Positions 1 through 8,394 of a stretch of 64,000 nt of DNA are shown one piece after another; the stretch's first letter is position 1; the number at the start of each line of letters is the position of its first letter. The position numbers and the translations under genes were made by a program. The DNA lies in NCBI GenBank assembly GCA_049322695.1, contig JBMORW010000057.1, forward strand, positions 1-64,000, in the 5' to 3' direction. This DNA comes from CALGKJ01 sp049322695. Its GTDB lineage: Bacteria; Bacillota; Clostridia; Lutisporales; Lutisporaceae. The notes beneath the pieces were generated by a model, which saw only the letters and a program-made list of their open reading frames with translations, ran no database searches and was not told the DNA's origin.

Positions 1-1725
1 TATCAGTATACTAATGTGTTCTGTCTTATCTTTTATAGGAATATACCTGGCTACATCCAATAGATATATTCCTGCCTGTTCATTTATATTGTCCTTGCTA
101 GTATAAAGCTCAAGCACAATGTCCCTGTAAGCCTCAAGCTGTCTGGCTCTGCAGCCTGCAAAAAGTTTATTTACCATCATGCCAGTACTATAAGAAATCC
201 AGCCTCTATGTAGAGCAGGAATCTTAGTATCTGGATACAGGAAGCTCTGCAAATATTGCTTTAGAAGTTGTGTACTGCTTATTTCCGGTTCCTTTATAAA
301 TTCATCCTTCGGTATTTCCTTCCTATAATCCTCATCAAACATAGCTATAGTCAAGCCTATAAGCTCGGCACAATGCCTTCTTATATCGTCCTCAGGGTGT
401 TCAAGCAGGCTGTAAAGGAATCTCAGCATTATCAGCTTTTGCTTCTGTGTAAGATACGTGGAGTATTCTTCAAAAATTCGTATATACTCCCTCAGATTTT
501 TCCAGTCACTTTCGTTTCTGGCAGCCTCCAGTATGAGACTTAAAGAATGTTCGTCTTTCAGTCGGTGCATCAGCCTTATGTTGTGATTTATGGCATAGTA
601 TTTAAAGCTGCTTACTATTTCGCTGCCCTGCATCGTAGTATAGCTCAACCTGGCTGTCTTCTTCCTTTTTCCAGGTTTGCCCTTATGAGTTACCGTAGTA
701 TCAATCCCAAGCTGAAGCATATATTTTTCGAAGTCCATTATCTTTTCATACACTTTATGATATCTTTGTTTCTTTTCCTCAGTCATATTATCCAGCTTGT
801 TGAATATCACTTCAAAGGCTTCAGCGAGACTGAAAATACACATTACCTTTTTATTGTCCTTGTCGCGTATGCTTTTCACCCTGAAGTCTGAATATATCAG
901 CACCAAGGATTCCACAGGCAGGTTCTCCAGCTCCAGATCCCAGGTTGAATGATTTACTGCAATATGTCCTATATTATTAAGACTGTGTTTTTTAAACCAA
1001 TAGTCTGTATAATAATAGTGAAGGTACGGAACCCTTGCGTGCTCAGATTCCTTACAGCCATATTTACCGATATCATGGCCTGCCGCACTTCCAGAAACTC
1101 TTCCCAGATCTATGGGGATACCGGCTTCATGTAGCTGCCTGCCAATGTACAAGGCGAGATAATGCACTCCGCATATATGATCAAGCGTACTGTGACCGGT
1201 AACTTCTTCAGCCAGCTTCATCATTTCATATACATATTCCGAATAAAACGCATCCCTGAATCTGCTGTATTCCTCTAAAGCCCCTGCATCAGTTACCTCA
1301 GAATCATCCAAAAGCTTTATTGTGTTTTTCTCCTGCCAATTCTTGTCATGCTTTAAACACTCATATTCGAAAAACTGCCGTAATACATCAAGGTAAAAGC
1401 TGCACAAAGGATTCAGTTCAGGTATAAGTGTGATAGGCACAGCTTGAGGAAAGGACTTATTGAGAGAAAAGTAGTAGCAATACTCCAACCAGCTTTCGGG
1501 TGCATTATTTCCTGCTACTGAGTTCATTACAGGTTCAAATAAACGGAGTATACCCTTACAGCTAAATGTTTCATGCTTAATAAATTCCTCAAGAGCTGTC
1601 TTAAACAATTCTGAGTTGAAATACACCAATATATCATCAATGTTCAAGCCGAAATACTCATCCTTCTTTTCCTCTATTACCGCTCTCAGCTTTGCAGCCA
1701 TTTTGTAGCATTCATTAATGGCCAT
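1..1725 (-). CDS. HD-domain protein with helical repeats, C-terminus cut off by window edge
   Basis: The frame is open from an ATG at 1725 to the left edge, giving 575 residues without a stop, so the C-terminus is missing. A strong AAGGAGGGG site lies 5 bases before the ATG. Around residues 170-225 there is a His-rich stretch with GHDIGK, which fits the HD metal-dependent phosphohydrolase fold; further His residues follow (NHSTW). The later part (for example EHPEDDIRRHCAEL) reads like HEAT/PBS-lyase-type helical repeats. HD proteins usually hydrolyse nucleotides or cyclic nucleotides, but nothing here fixes the substrate. It is transcribed divergently from the kinase at 2070. I do not recognise a named family member; related very large clostridial proteins may carry extra domains beyond the edge. 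Confidence 0.75.
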   Translation of the reverse strand, partial: MAINECYKMAAKLRAVIEEKKDEYFGLNIDDILVYFNSELFKTALEEFIKHETFSCKGILRLFEPVMNSVAGNNAPESWLEYCYYFSLNKSFPQAVPITLIPELNPLCSFYLDVLRQFFEYECLKHDKNWQEKNTIKLLDDSEVTDAGALEEYSRFRDAFYSEYVYEMMKLAEEVTGHSTLDHICGVHYLALYIGRQLHEAGIPIDLGRVSGSAAGHDIGKYGCKESEHARVPYLHYYYTDYWFKKHSLNNIGHIAVNHSTWDLELENLPVESLVLIYSDFRVKSIRDKDNKKVMCIFSLAEAFEVIFNKLDNMTEEKKQRYHKVYEKIMDFEKYMLQLGIDTTVTHKGKPGKRKKTARLSYTTMQGSEIVSSFKYYAINHNIRLMHRLKDEHSLSLILEAARNESDWKNLREYIRIFEEYSTYLTQKQKLIMLRFLYSLLEHPEDDIRRHCAELIGLTIAMFDEDYRKEIPKDEFIKEPEISSTQLLKQYLQSFLYPDTKIPALHRGWISYSTGMMVNKLFAGCRARQLEAYRDIVLELYTSKDNINEQAGIYLLDVARYIPIKDKTEHISILI

Positions 1726-2069
1726 AATACCCCTCCTTAACGACAACATGTCATACTGTATAGTCAATATCTAAATATTTATAAAACAAAACAATCATAT
1801 TATAATTGAGAAATTTTATAAATTGTCTTTTCTGTAGAATAATCCGTGTCTGTACAAATCTTACTAAAACTCATCATAAGGTATTTATGCGATTTATACA
1901 AACTAAGTGCATTTAGTATATAATAGTATTAAAATCATCTTTAAAAAGCTTTGGCAAAGCCTATTTAAGGTAAATTATACACTTTTCTGACGATTAAATC
2001 AAAAATTCTGAATAATCAGATTGACTTTCATATGATATGAAACAATGAATTTTAGAAGGAGGCTTAATA
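1726..2069. other. Intergenic region between divergent genes
   Basis: This 344-base AT-rich spacer separates two divergent genes and must hold both promoters. I see no convincing RNA structure, repeat or short gene in it. No hexamer pair stands out enough to call a promoter; the AT-richness makes chance matches frequent. Confidence 0.5.
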
Positions 2070-2996
2070 ATGGTGTATAACAATAAGGAAATTAAAGCCA
2101 TGGTTCAGAATATTCTCGGTAAAAAGGCCTTCCTCCTTCCCATAGGAAACCACCACCTTGAAAGGAACCTTGTATACTATGTAAGTACAGAAGACGGCTC
2201 AGCATTTGTTTTCAAGCTGTTTCTCAAAAAGAACAGATGGAACAGGGAGGTAGCCGCTTTGAGCCTTCTTACCCAAAGCAGCGTTCGGTGTCCCAAGCTT
2301 ATACGCTTTGGTAAGCTTTCCGATGATACCGAATGGCTGATTACTGATTTTTCCAATGGATATTCCCTTAATATGGCTTATCCTGTCATTTCCGAGGGCA
2401 ACAGAATAAAAATATATGAAGACCTGGGAAGAGAGCTTGGCAAAATACACAGCTTTACACAATTTGATTTTTTTGGCAACTGGGATGAGTATGGCAGAAG
2501 CATAGACAATTACAGAGATTATAAAACATATTTCACAAAACATGTCGAAACCATCTATAAGGTTCTATACAATGCAGACCTACCTCATAAAGAGCTTATT
2601 AAAAAATCCATAAGCAGACTTAGCAACAGCTTCTCCATAATAGACAAGGTTTCAGAATCACTCCTGTGTCACAATGATTATGGTGAAAGAAATGCTGTTG
2701 TCAGAAAGCATGGAAATGACTGGAGGCTAGAAGTGGTTATCGATTTTGAGCAATGCCTTCCCTCTGACAAGGACAAAGATCTGGTATATATATGCAGTTG
2801 TCTTTCAGTTAAGAATGATGAATATGAAAAAGCATTTCTAAGGGGTTATGAGGAGTTCTTAAAGCTAAGCAGCGATTACTATCTGAAGAAAGATTTCTAT
2901 CTTTTATACTTCGGACTTTATATTTGCAGTTGGGCATACAAGCAGGCTCCTGAACACTATTCGGAAGGCTTGGAGTTGTTAAAAAGGTTTTCTTAA
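2070..2996 (+). CDS. APH/choline-kinase-like phosphotransferase
   Basis: The 308-residue protein has the kinase-like fold of the aminoglycoside phosphotransferase/choline kinase superfamily. The catalytic loop is visible as HNDYGERN near residue 210 (general base Asp and metal-binding Asn), followed by IDFEQC, the metal-binding Asp equivalent to the DFG motif. An N-terminal strand pair with VFKLFLKK could supply the ATP-binding lysine. The start is set by AGAAGGAGG seven bases upstream. It is monocistronic; the next gene is 178 bases away with its own promoter. The substrate cannot be told: this superfamily covers antibiotics, choline, homoserine and small metabolites, so resistance should not be assumed. 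Confidence 0.8.
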   Translation: MVYNNKEIKAMVQNILGKKAFLLPIGNHHLERNLVYYVSTEDGSAFVFKLFLKKNRWNREVAALSLLTQSSVRCPKLIRFGKLSDDTEWLITDFSNGYSLNMAYPVISEGNRIKIYEDLGRELGKIHSFTQFDFFGNWDEYGRSIDNYRDYKTYFTKHVETIYKVLYNADLPHKELIKKSISRLSNSFSIIDKVSESLLCHNDYGERNAVVRKHGNDWRLEVVIDFEQCLPSDKDKDLVYICSCLSVKNDEYEKAFLRGYEEFLKLSSDYYLKKDFYLLYFGLYICSWAYKQAPEHYSEGLELLKRFS

Positions 2997-3060
2997 GCGT
3001 CACAGTCAACGAACACTTAAACTCTTATAAGCTTCAGTTTAATTATGTAAATGTAAATAA

Positions 3061-3089
3061 TTGCACATATTTACTCATAATGATATGCT
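3061..3089 (+). promoter_or_regulatory. Candidate promoter of the histidine kinase gene
   Basis: TTGCAC at 3061-3066 and TATGCT at 3084-3089 are separated by 17 bases, and a TG one base before the -10 makes it an extended -10. It lies about 85 bases upstream of the start codon at 3175. Confidence 0.45.
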
Positions 3090-3174
3090 ATATATTGACT
3101 ATACCGCCTGGAAACAATAAAGTCATTTTATTTCAGTATTTCCGTATTTATCATAACCATGAAGGAGTGAAGCA

Positions 3175-5025
3175 ATGAGACGATTACTACTCAGACAGAA
3201 GCTTTACCTTATTATGCTCATAGTTCTTATTCCAATGATTATACTGGAAATCTACCGCATCAACAAAGGTTATATTGACAGTATAAAGCATGAGATCAAC
3301 AGCAACATAGAGTTCGCAAATGCAGTAGGAGTATCATTTTCAAACTTTATTCACAGGATTTGGGATGCAGAGCTGGCAGTTGGCTCATCCATCGTTGAAC
3401 TTAATATTACAGATAATAATAAAATCAGAAGCGTTATGAAAGAGCTTTCCAAAAGCCAGCCCATAATCAGCACTTATGGCTGGGTGAACAGCAACGGTAT
3501 TATTATTGTAAGCTCTGAGGAAGATGCCACTGGCATTGATATATCTGACAGAGATTATTTTAAACGTATAATGAATGGTGAAGACAAGGTTTTATCAGAT
3601 CTTCTGGTGTCCAAACTTGATAACAGGTACTCATTTATTGCAGCAAGAGGAATCAGGCAAAAAGGAATGCTTAAAGGCATTGTCATTGCTGTCATGCAGC
3701 CGGATGCTCTGGACAAGGTGCTTCCCTCCGATAGGACATCACGATACAGCTATTTCGGACTTATCGACAGTAAAGGCTACTTTGTCTATCGTTATGGAAT
3801 ATCCGGTATTGCCCAGCAAAGTATCAGGATACCTGATGATTCTCCTTCAACACAGGTATTAAAAAACGGAACTACCCTATCCACAAGCTATATATCCGCA
3901 CTGGACGGCAAGAAGTATTTGGGCACAGATACTATCATCAGAGAAATAGGCTGGGTTGCATATGCAAACTCTGCCTATGAAGAAGCACTGTCCGACGCTC
4001 ATCTCAGTTTAAAAAATAATATTATCATACTTGTTTCGGTATCCATAATATGCCTGCTTCTTTCATTGAGAATGATCGGAAATATATTAAAATCAATCAA
4101 TATTCTGAAAGATTCTGCTCAAAAAGTAGCCGAAGGGAATCTTAATGTACGAACAGAGATATATGGCAGAGACGAGCTTGCTGCTGCAGGACTTGCCTTT
4201 GACAGGATGGCAGCCAGTATAGAGGAATATGATAAACTGAAAAATCAGTTCTTCTCAAATCTTTCACACGAACTGAAAACACCTCTTAACATAATTCTTG
4301 CTTCAGTGCAGATGCTTGATAAGGCTCACGAAGAGCATAGATGTGAGCACTATGAGAAAAATGCAAGATATCTTGGGATGATGCGCCAGAATTGCTTCAG
4401 ATTATTGAGGCTGATAAACAATCTGATTGATATAACTCGTATTGATGCGGGCTACTTGAAAATGAATATGCAAAATCATAACATAGTAAGCATAGTAGAG
4501 GATATAACACTTTCTGTTGCAAAATATATTGAGCATAAGCACATCAATCTTATTTTTGATACTGAAATTGAAGAAAAGCTGCTGCAGTGTGATCCAGACA
4601 AAATAGAAAGGATAATGCTTAACCTGCTGTCAAATGCAATAAAATTTACAAAACCCGGAGGAAGTATATATGTAAATATCTATTATAAAGATAATTTACT
4701 CAGTATATCTGTCCGAGATACAGGACTTGGGATACCAGAGGATAAGCTGTCAATAATTTTTGAGAGGTTCAGACAGGTAGATACTTCTCTAAACAGAGAA
4801 AATGAAGGCAGCGGCATAGGGCTTTCGCTGGTTGATGCCTTAGTAAAGGCTCACGGGGGCAGCATCAGCGTAAAGAGCAAGCTTGGAGAAGGAAGCGAGT
4901 TCATTATTGAGCTTCCATGCAGCCATAACGAACAACAAACCTCTCAGTCGGAAAAGGTTAAAACCCAGGTCTCTGACAGAGTTCATAAAATCAATATAGA
5001 ATTCTCAGATATTTACTCACTATAA
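3175..5025 (+). CDS. Membrane sensor histidine kinase (Cache-HAMP-HisKA-HATPase)
   Basis: A 616-residue sensor kinase. A transmembrane helix at about 11-29 is followed by an extracellular Cache-like sensor region (about 35-280), a second membrane helix (about 282-300), HAMP (about 300-352) and the kinase core. The phospho-acceptor is His365 in SNLSHELKTPL. The ATP domain is complete: N box NLLSNAIKF, G1 box DTGLGIPEDK, F box FERFRQV and G2 box GSGIGLSLV. The C-terminal 40 residues are a polar tail. No response regulator gene lies nearby, so it is an orphan and its partner must be elsewhere. The start has GGAG eight bases upstream. The ligand of the Cache domain is unknown; small carboxylates and amino acids are common in the family. 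Confidence 0.9.
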   Translation: MRRLLLRQKLYLIMLIVLIPMIILEIYRINKGYIDSIKHEINSNIEFANAVGVSFSNFIHRIWDAELAVGSSIVELNITDNNKIRSVMKELSKSQPIISTYGWVNSNGIIIVSSEEDATGIDISDRDYFKRIMNGEDKVLSDLLVSKLDNRYSFIAARGIRQKGMLKGIVIAVMQPDALDKVLPSDRTSRYSYFGLIDSKGYFVYRYGISGIAQQSIRIPDDSPSTQVLKNGTTLSTSYISALDGKKYLGTDTIIREIGWVAYANSAYEEALSDAHLSLKNNIIILVSVSIICLLLSLRMIGNILKSINILKDSAQKVAEGNLNVRTEIYGRDELAAAGLAFDRMAASIEEYDKLKNQFFSNLSHELKTPLNIILASVQMLDKAHEEHRCEHYEKNARYLGMMRQNCFRLLRLINNLIDITRIDAGYLKMNMQNHNIVSIVEDITLSVAKYIEHKHINLIFDTEIEEKLLQCDPDKIERIMLNLLSNAIKFTKPGGSIYVNIYYKDNLLSISVRDTGLGIPEDKLSIIFERFRQVDTSLNRENEGSGIGLSLVDALVKAHGGSISVKSKLGEGSEFIIELPCSHNEQQTSQSEKVKTQVSDRVHKINIEFSDIYSL

Positions 5026-5092
5026 CGCAGTCCGAGGTACCCCAAGCCGCTTCAGGAAAAGGGAGTGATTTAGAATAACAGTAGGCTTTCAG

Positions 5093-6286
5093 TCATTTTT
5101 TGCTCTTTATGTCGTAAATTCTGTCTCTTGCCTGAGATACATATCTTTGGCTTCCTCCCTTACGGGTTACTGCCGTATGGAAGCACTTAACAGCCTCTTC
5201 ATTACGCTTTTGATGCAGGTATAATTCTCCCATAATAAGCAGACACTGCTGCTCCTGCTCCGGAGTCATATCATAGGTGCTTTCATATACTATCTCCCTA
5301 TAGCTTTCCAATGCATTTGATGCTGCAAGCTCATACATTACATCGTCACCTACATCCTTATACAGCCATGAAAGCTGCAGCCAAAGCTTTGCTCTCTTAA
5401 ATGGATTGGGTTCCACCAGCTTGGTACTGTACAGTGCAAGATAATACGCCGTAAAAACCTCGCTAAGCTTTCTTGGCTCAGTGTATTTGAAATCCAGCTT
5501 TTCTCTGACAGCTGCAGTTTTATCCATAAAGTCCTTGATTTTGATTTTCAATGGTGCTTCATACTCATTAATGAACCCGGCATAATAGCACTTTGGACAA
5601 ACCGTTATGCTATACCAAAGCGTATCAAAATCCTTATGCCTCTGTCTGAAGTCATTATCTACCCCATCTGACTTCAGCTTAGACGACCATGGAGTTTTGA
5701 TTTCAAACTCATTTACGCAAATAGGACACTTTATATTCTTAGTAAATATATACTGTTCGTATGAATGTGGTGCTATATGATGGTAGGGCTTATGCTCTTT
5801 GGGATATAATATGTCAAATAAACCTTCATTGATTGGCATTTCTTCGGTATCAGACGTAAAATCTAAAGCCAGAAGAGTATTATCATCTACCAATCCGCAA
5901 AAGCTCTTCAGCTTTGCCAGCTCATCATTCAGAGTTCTTATTCTGGAGCTTAATACCTTCATTATTTTAGTTGCCATTGCAGGCTGCTGACAAATAAAAG
6001 CTTCAAAGCCCTCCTTTGCAACTGCGAGGGTAATTGTATCCTTTACAGCCTGTGCAGTTGCACACCTTGGTTCACCTTCCAAAAGCGACATCTCTCCGAA
6101 GAAGCCTCCCGGACCTATATCAGCAACCTTAATAGAGGTTCCGTCAGATGAATTAATAAATATCTCAACATTTCCCATCAATACAAAGTAAATATTGTCT
6201 CCAAGTTCACCTTCTCTGAAAATTATACTGTTTTCTGTATAGGTTTTTATATTCCCTAAAGATTTCAGCATATTAAGATCCATCAT
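5093..6286 (-). CDS. Cyclic-nucleotide-binding domain / DUF2225 / TPR protein
   Basis: This 397-residue cytoplasmic protein begins with a Crp-type cyclic-nucleotide-binding domain (about 10-125) including the phosphate-binding cassette region GEMSLLEGEPRCATA. No helix-turn-helix follows, so it is not a DNA-binding Crp regulator. The middle (about 175-260) matches DUF2225, with two Cys pairs, CPIC and CPKC, likely to bind zinc. The C-terminal part (about 280-390) is helical with TPR-like features. The family is found mostly in Firmicutes and spirochaetes with unknown function. It is convergent with the histidine kinase. ATG-ATG occurs at the start; a GGGGGG run gives acceptable spacing to either. 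Confidence 0.85.
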   Translation of the reverse strand: MMDLNMLKSLGNIKTYTENSIIFREGELGDNIYFVLMGNVEIFINSSDGTSIKVADIGPGGFFGEMSLLEGEPRCATAQAVKDTITLAVAKEGFEAFICQQPAMATKIMKVLSSRIRTLNDELAKLKSFCGLVDDNTLLALDFTSDTEEMPINEGLFDILYPKEHKPYHHIAPHSYEQYIFTKNIKCPICVNEFEIKTPWSSKLKSDGVDNDFRQRHKDFDTLWYSITVCPKCYYAGFINEYEAPLKIKIKDFMDKTAAVREKLDFKYTEPRKLSEVFTAYYLALYSTKLVEPNPFKRAKLWLQLSWLYKDVGDDVMYELAASNALESYREIVYESTYDMTPEQEQQCLLIMGELYLHQKRNEEAVKCFHTAVTRKGGSQRYVSQARDRIYDIKSKK

Positions 6287-6415
6287 GGTATCCCCCCAAT
6301 ATTCTATGTTATTTTGGAAATACAGGGTTTAATGTAAAAAATTGTGCTTTAATGTCTATCTATATATTATCACTTATTTTGGCATAAGAATAGCAGTCAA
6401 TATGGTGTGCAGCAA

Positions 6416-6460
6416 AAAAATACAGTAAACAGGTGTATATACTCTGCTTGCTGTATTTTT
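6416..6460 (-). terminator. Possible terminator for the small reverse-strand ORF
   Basis: AAAAATACAG at 6416-6425 pairs with CTGTATTTTT at 6451-6460, leaving a 25-base loop. Read on the minus strand the hairpin ends in a run of U, as expected for a terminator of the reverse ORF ending at 6492. The stem is AT-rich, so the call is tentative. Confidence 0.4.
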
Positions 6461-6491
6461 ATTGCCTTGCTGGGTACTATATATTATATCA

Positions 6492-6716
6492 TTATTCCGA
6501 GGTGAAGCTATGTCCTTTCATATAAAGAGCAGCGCACGCTGCATCAAAGCCAATAACAAGTGCTTCGGCTATTCCTATAGATATGGTGTCAGATATCCAC
6601 ATATATGCAACTTTGTTCACCATCGTTGTACTGCCCAGATAATAGCTGTCAGAAATGACATGGTAGAGTTTGAACTTAAGGAGTACACCCCTGCCATTCA
6701 AATTTAGCAGCCTCAC
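6492..6716 (-). CDS. Possible small hydrophobic protein, unrecognised
   Basis: A 74-residue reverse reading frame beginning with GTG lies in the 525-base space between the cyclic-nucleotide-binding gene and the chemotaxis receptor. Its second half is hydrophobic and alanine-rich (SIGIAEALVIGFDAACAAL), like one membrane helix, and its codon use looks coding. A possible terminator follows it. Against it, the only good Shine-Dalgarno (AGGAGG near 6730) is 21 bases upstream and an in-frame TAA sits between them, so the gene may be decayed at its 5' end or not real. An opposite-strand frame of 81 codons overlaps it and looks weaker. Apart from this and the hairpin at 6416, I see nothing else in the gap. 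Confidence 0.3.
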   Translation of the reverse strand: MRLLNLNGRGVLLKFKLYHVISDSYYLGSTTMVNKVAYMWISDTISIGIAEALVIGFDAACAALYMKGHSFTSE

Positions 6717-6811
6717 TGCTGATTTTTGTTAAGATATCCTCCTATATGCAGGATTTAGATTGCGAATGTCAAATATTCTATTGAGTTTGTAATTCATAAG
6801 GAGGGCAGCTA

Positions 6812-8329
6812 ATGGAAAAAAGCTTTAATCTTGACACTTTAAATCAGAATGAAAACGAAGTAAACAATCTGGTAGTAAAAATCTACAAATATCTCTTTCT
6901 CCTGGATGCCGTTCTGGTACTGCTTAATTATACAGGCATCATTGTTGTTCCATGGAATCTATTCTGGATAATGTTCGTTTCTCTGGCAGCCATATGCTCC
7001 ATACCTATTCTATATAGAAGATTTTCCAAGAATACATCCAAACTTAAGCTTATAGCAATAATCTGTTCTCTTCTTCTGGCTACAATAATGTACTCGCTGA
7101 ACCAGGTATATGCATTGCTGATATGGAGCATTCCCATTGCACTTTCCTGTCTATACTTTGATACAAAGCTGGTAAGGATATCTATAATATTTACTTTTCC
7201 TTGTCTTCTTATAGGAGAGCTGGTATGTATATACCTTAAGAAGGAGTTTTGGTATGCATATGAGTGGCTGCTTCTTGATATGGTTTCCTTCAGCCTATCG
7301 ATCCTGGTATTAGGCATGATTGCTTTGTCCTTTACTGGCAGAGCCCGAAAAATGCTTATGAACACTCACAGCCTTTTAATAGAAATAAAGGAGCTTCTTA
7401 ACAATACTTCTGCAGCTTCCAGCAGGTTGAATATGTCTGTAGCGGAAGTATCTGAGAGTATTGAGCAGTCAAACAATGCTACTGCCATGATGGCAGAATC
7501 AGTATCAAATATATCCAATGATTCCGAAATATTCAGCGTAAGCATTCAAAATACCGATGCCACTATAGACAGCATTGCCGACAAAATAAGTGAAATGACC
7601 AAACAGACGGAAAGCATAATGCATGGTACCAAAGAGATGATAACAACTTCCATGGAAAGCAAGGATGAGTTGCAGACAACGGTCAAACAAATAAGAACCA
7701 TAGAGGAATACACTGCAAAATCAATGAAGAACATGAATGAACTGTATGAAAGATTCAACGAAATAAACTCAGCTGCGGAAATGATAAACAGCATTGCTGA
7801 CCAGACAGATTTATTGAGCTTAAATGCATCAATTGAGGCTGCGAGAGCCGGAGAGCTTGGAAAGGGCTTTGCGGTAGTAGCCGGTGAGGTTAGAAAGCTT
7901 TCAATAAATTCTTCGCAAGCAGCATCAAACATTTCAGAAATAATTTCCAGACTCAGGTACAACGTAGAAGGTACAGAAAAGGCTATAACAAACGTATATG
8001 ACATAGTTAACGAAAGCGTTAAGTATATAGAGAAAACCTCCCGCACCTTTGAGGAAATGACAGCCCTTCAGAAAAAGATTGAAGAAGGAATCAAAAAGAT
8101 TGCGAAGGAAGTAACTGAGCTGGATAAGGATGGAAATATGATAAGAGAAAAAATGAACGAGCTTCTCCTTAGCAATCAGTCAATTAACAGCAGTATAAGT
8201 GATATATCCGCATCCTTAGAGGAGCTTACAGCTACTTCAGATGTAATACTCAGCCATATTAAGGATGTAGAGCTCCAGTCAGCCGAGCTTAGAAGCATCA
8301 GCGAAAAGGACATCAACATTCTCAGCTGA
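6812..8329 (+). CDS. Methyl-accepting chemotaxis protein with polytopic membrane sensor
   Basis: The 505-residue protein starts with about 190 residues containing roughly six hydrophobic helices and almost no extracellular loop, then goes straight into a signalling coiled coil without a recognisable HAMP domain. The conserved hairpin tip is present near residues 330-365 (DQTDLLSLNASIEAARAGE, then GKGFAVVAGEVRKL). The usual tip sequence is well kept, so it should couple CheA and CheW. A membrane-embedded sensor of this kind may respond to membrane state or hydrophobic ligands; that is inference. No che genes are in the window. AAGGAGGG precedes the ATG. Confidence 0.9.
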   Translation: MEKSFNLDTLNQNENEVNNLVVKIYKYLFLLDAVLVLLNYTGIIVVPWNLFWIMFVSLAAICSIPILYRRFSKNTSKLKLIAIICSLLLATIMYSLNQVYALLIWSIPIALSCLYFDTKLVRISIIFTFPCLLIGELVCIYLKKEFWYAYEWLLLDMVSFSLSILVLGMIALSFTGRARKMLMNTHSLLIEIKELLNNTSAASSRLNMSVAEVSESIEQSNNATAMMAESVSNISNDSEIFSVSIQNTDATIDSIADKISEMTKQTESIMHGTKEMITTSMESKDELQTTVKQIRTIEEYTAKSMKNMNELYERFNEINSAAEMINSIADQTDLLSLNASIEAARAGELGKGFAVVAGEVRKLSINSSQAASNISEIISRLRYNVEGTEKAITNVYDIVNESVKYIEKTSRTFEEMTALQKKIEEGIKKIAKEVTELDKDGNMIREKMNELLLSNQSINSSISDISASLEELTATSDVILSHIKDVELQSAELRSISEKDINILS

Positions 8330-8347
8330 GACGGTTTATATAAAAGA

Positions 8348-8390
8348 TTAAGGCAGAGCTGTAAATAAATAATATTTAACTCTGCCTTAA
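8348..8390. terminator. Bidirectional terminator
   Basis: TTAAGGCAGAG (8348-8358) pairs perfectly with CTCTGCCTTAA (8380-8390) around a 21-base AT-rich loop, between the convergent genes ending at 8329 and 8395. AT-rich ends on both sides suit termination in both directions. Confidence 0.8.
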
Positions 8391-8394
8391 AGCT

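Noticed and set aside
2070..2996. Aminoglycoside resistance gene
   Set aside because: The kinase motifs are common to many phosphotransferases, and no resistance-specific feature or mobile context supports it.
6462..6707. 81-codon plus-strand frame opposite the small reverse ORF
   Set aside because: Composition is poor in typical protein features and the ribosome site is weak; the reverse frame is a better candidate.
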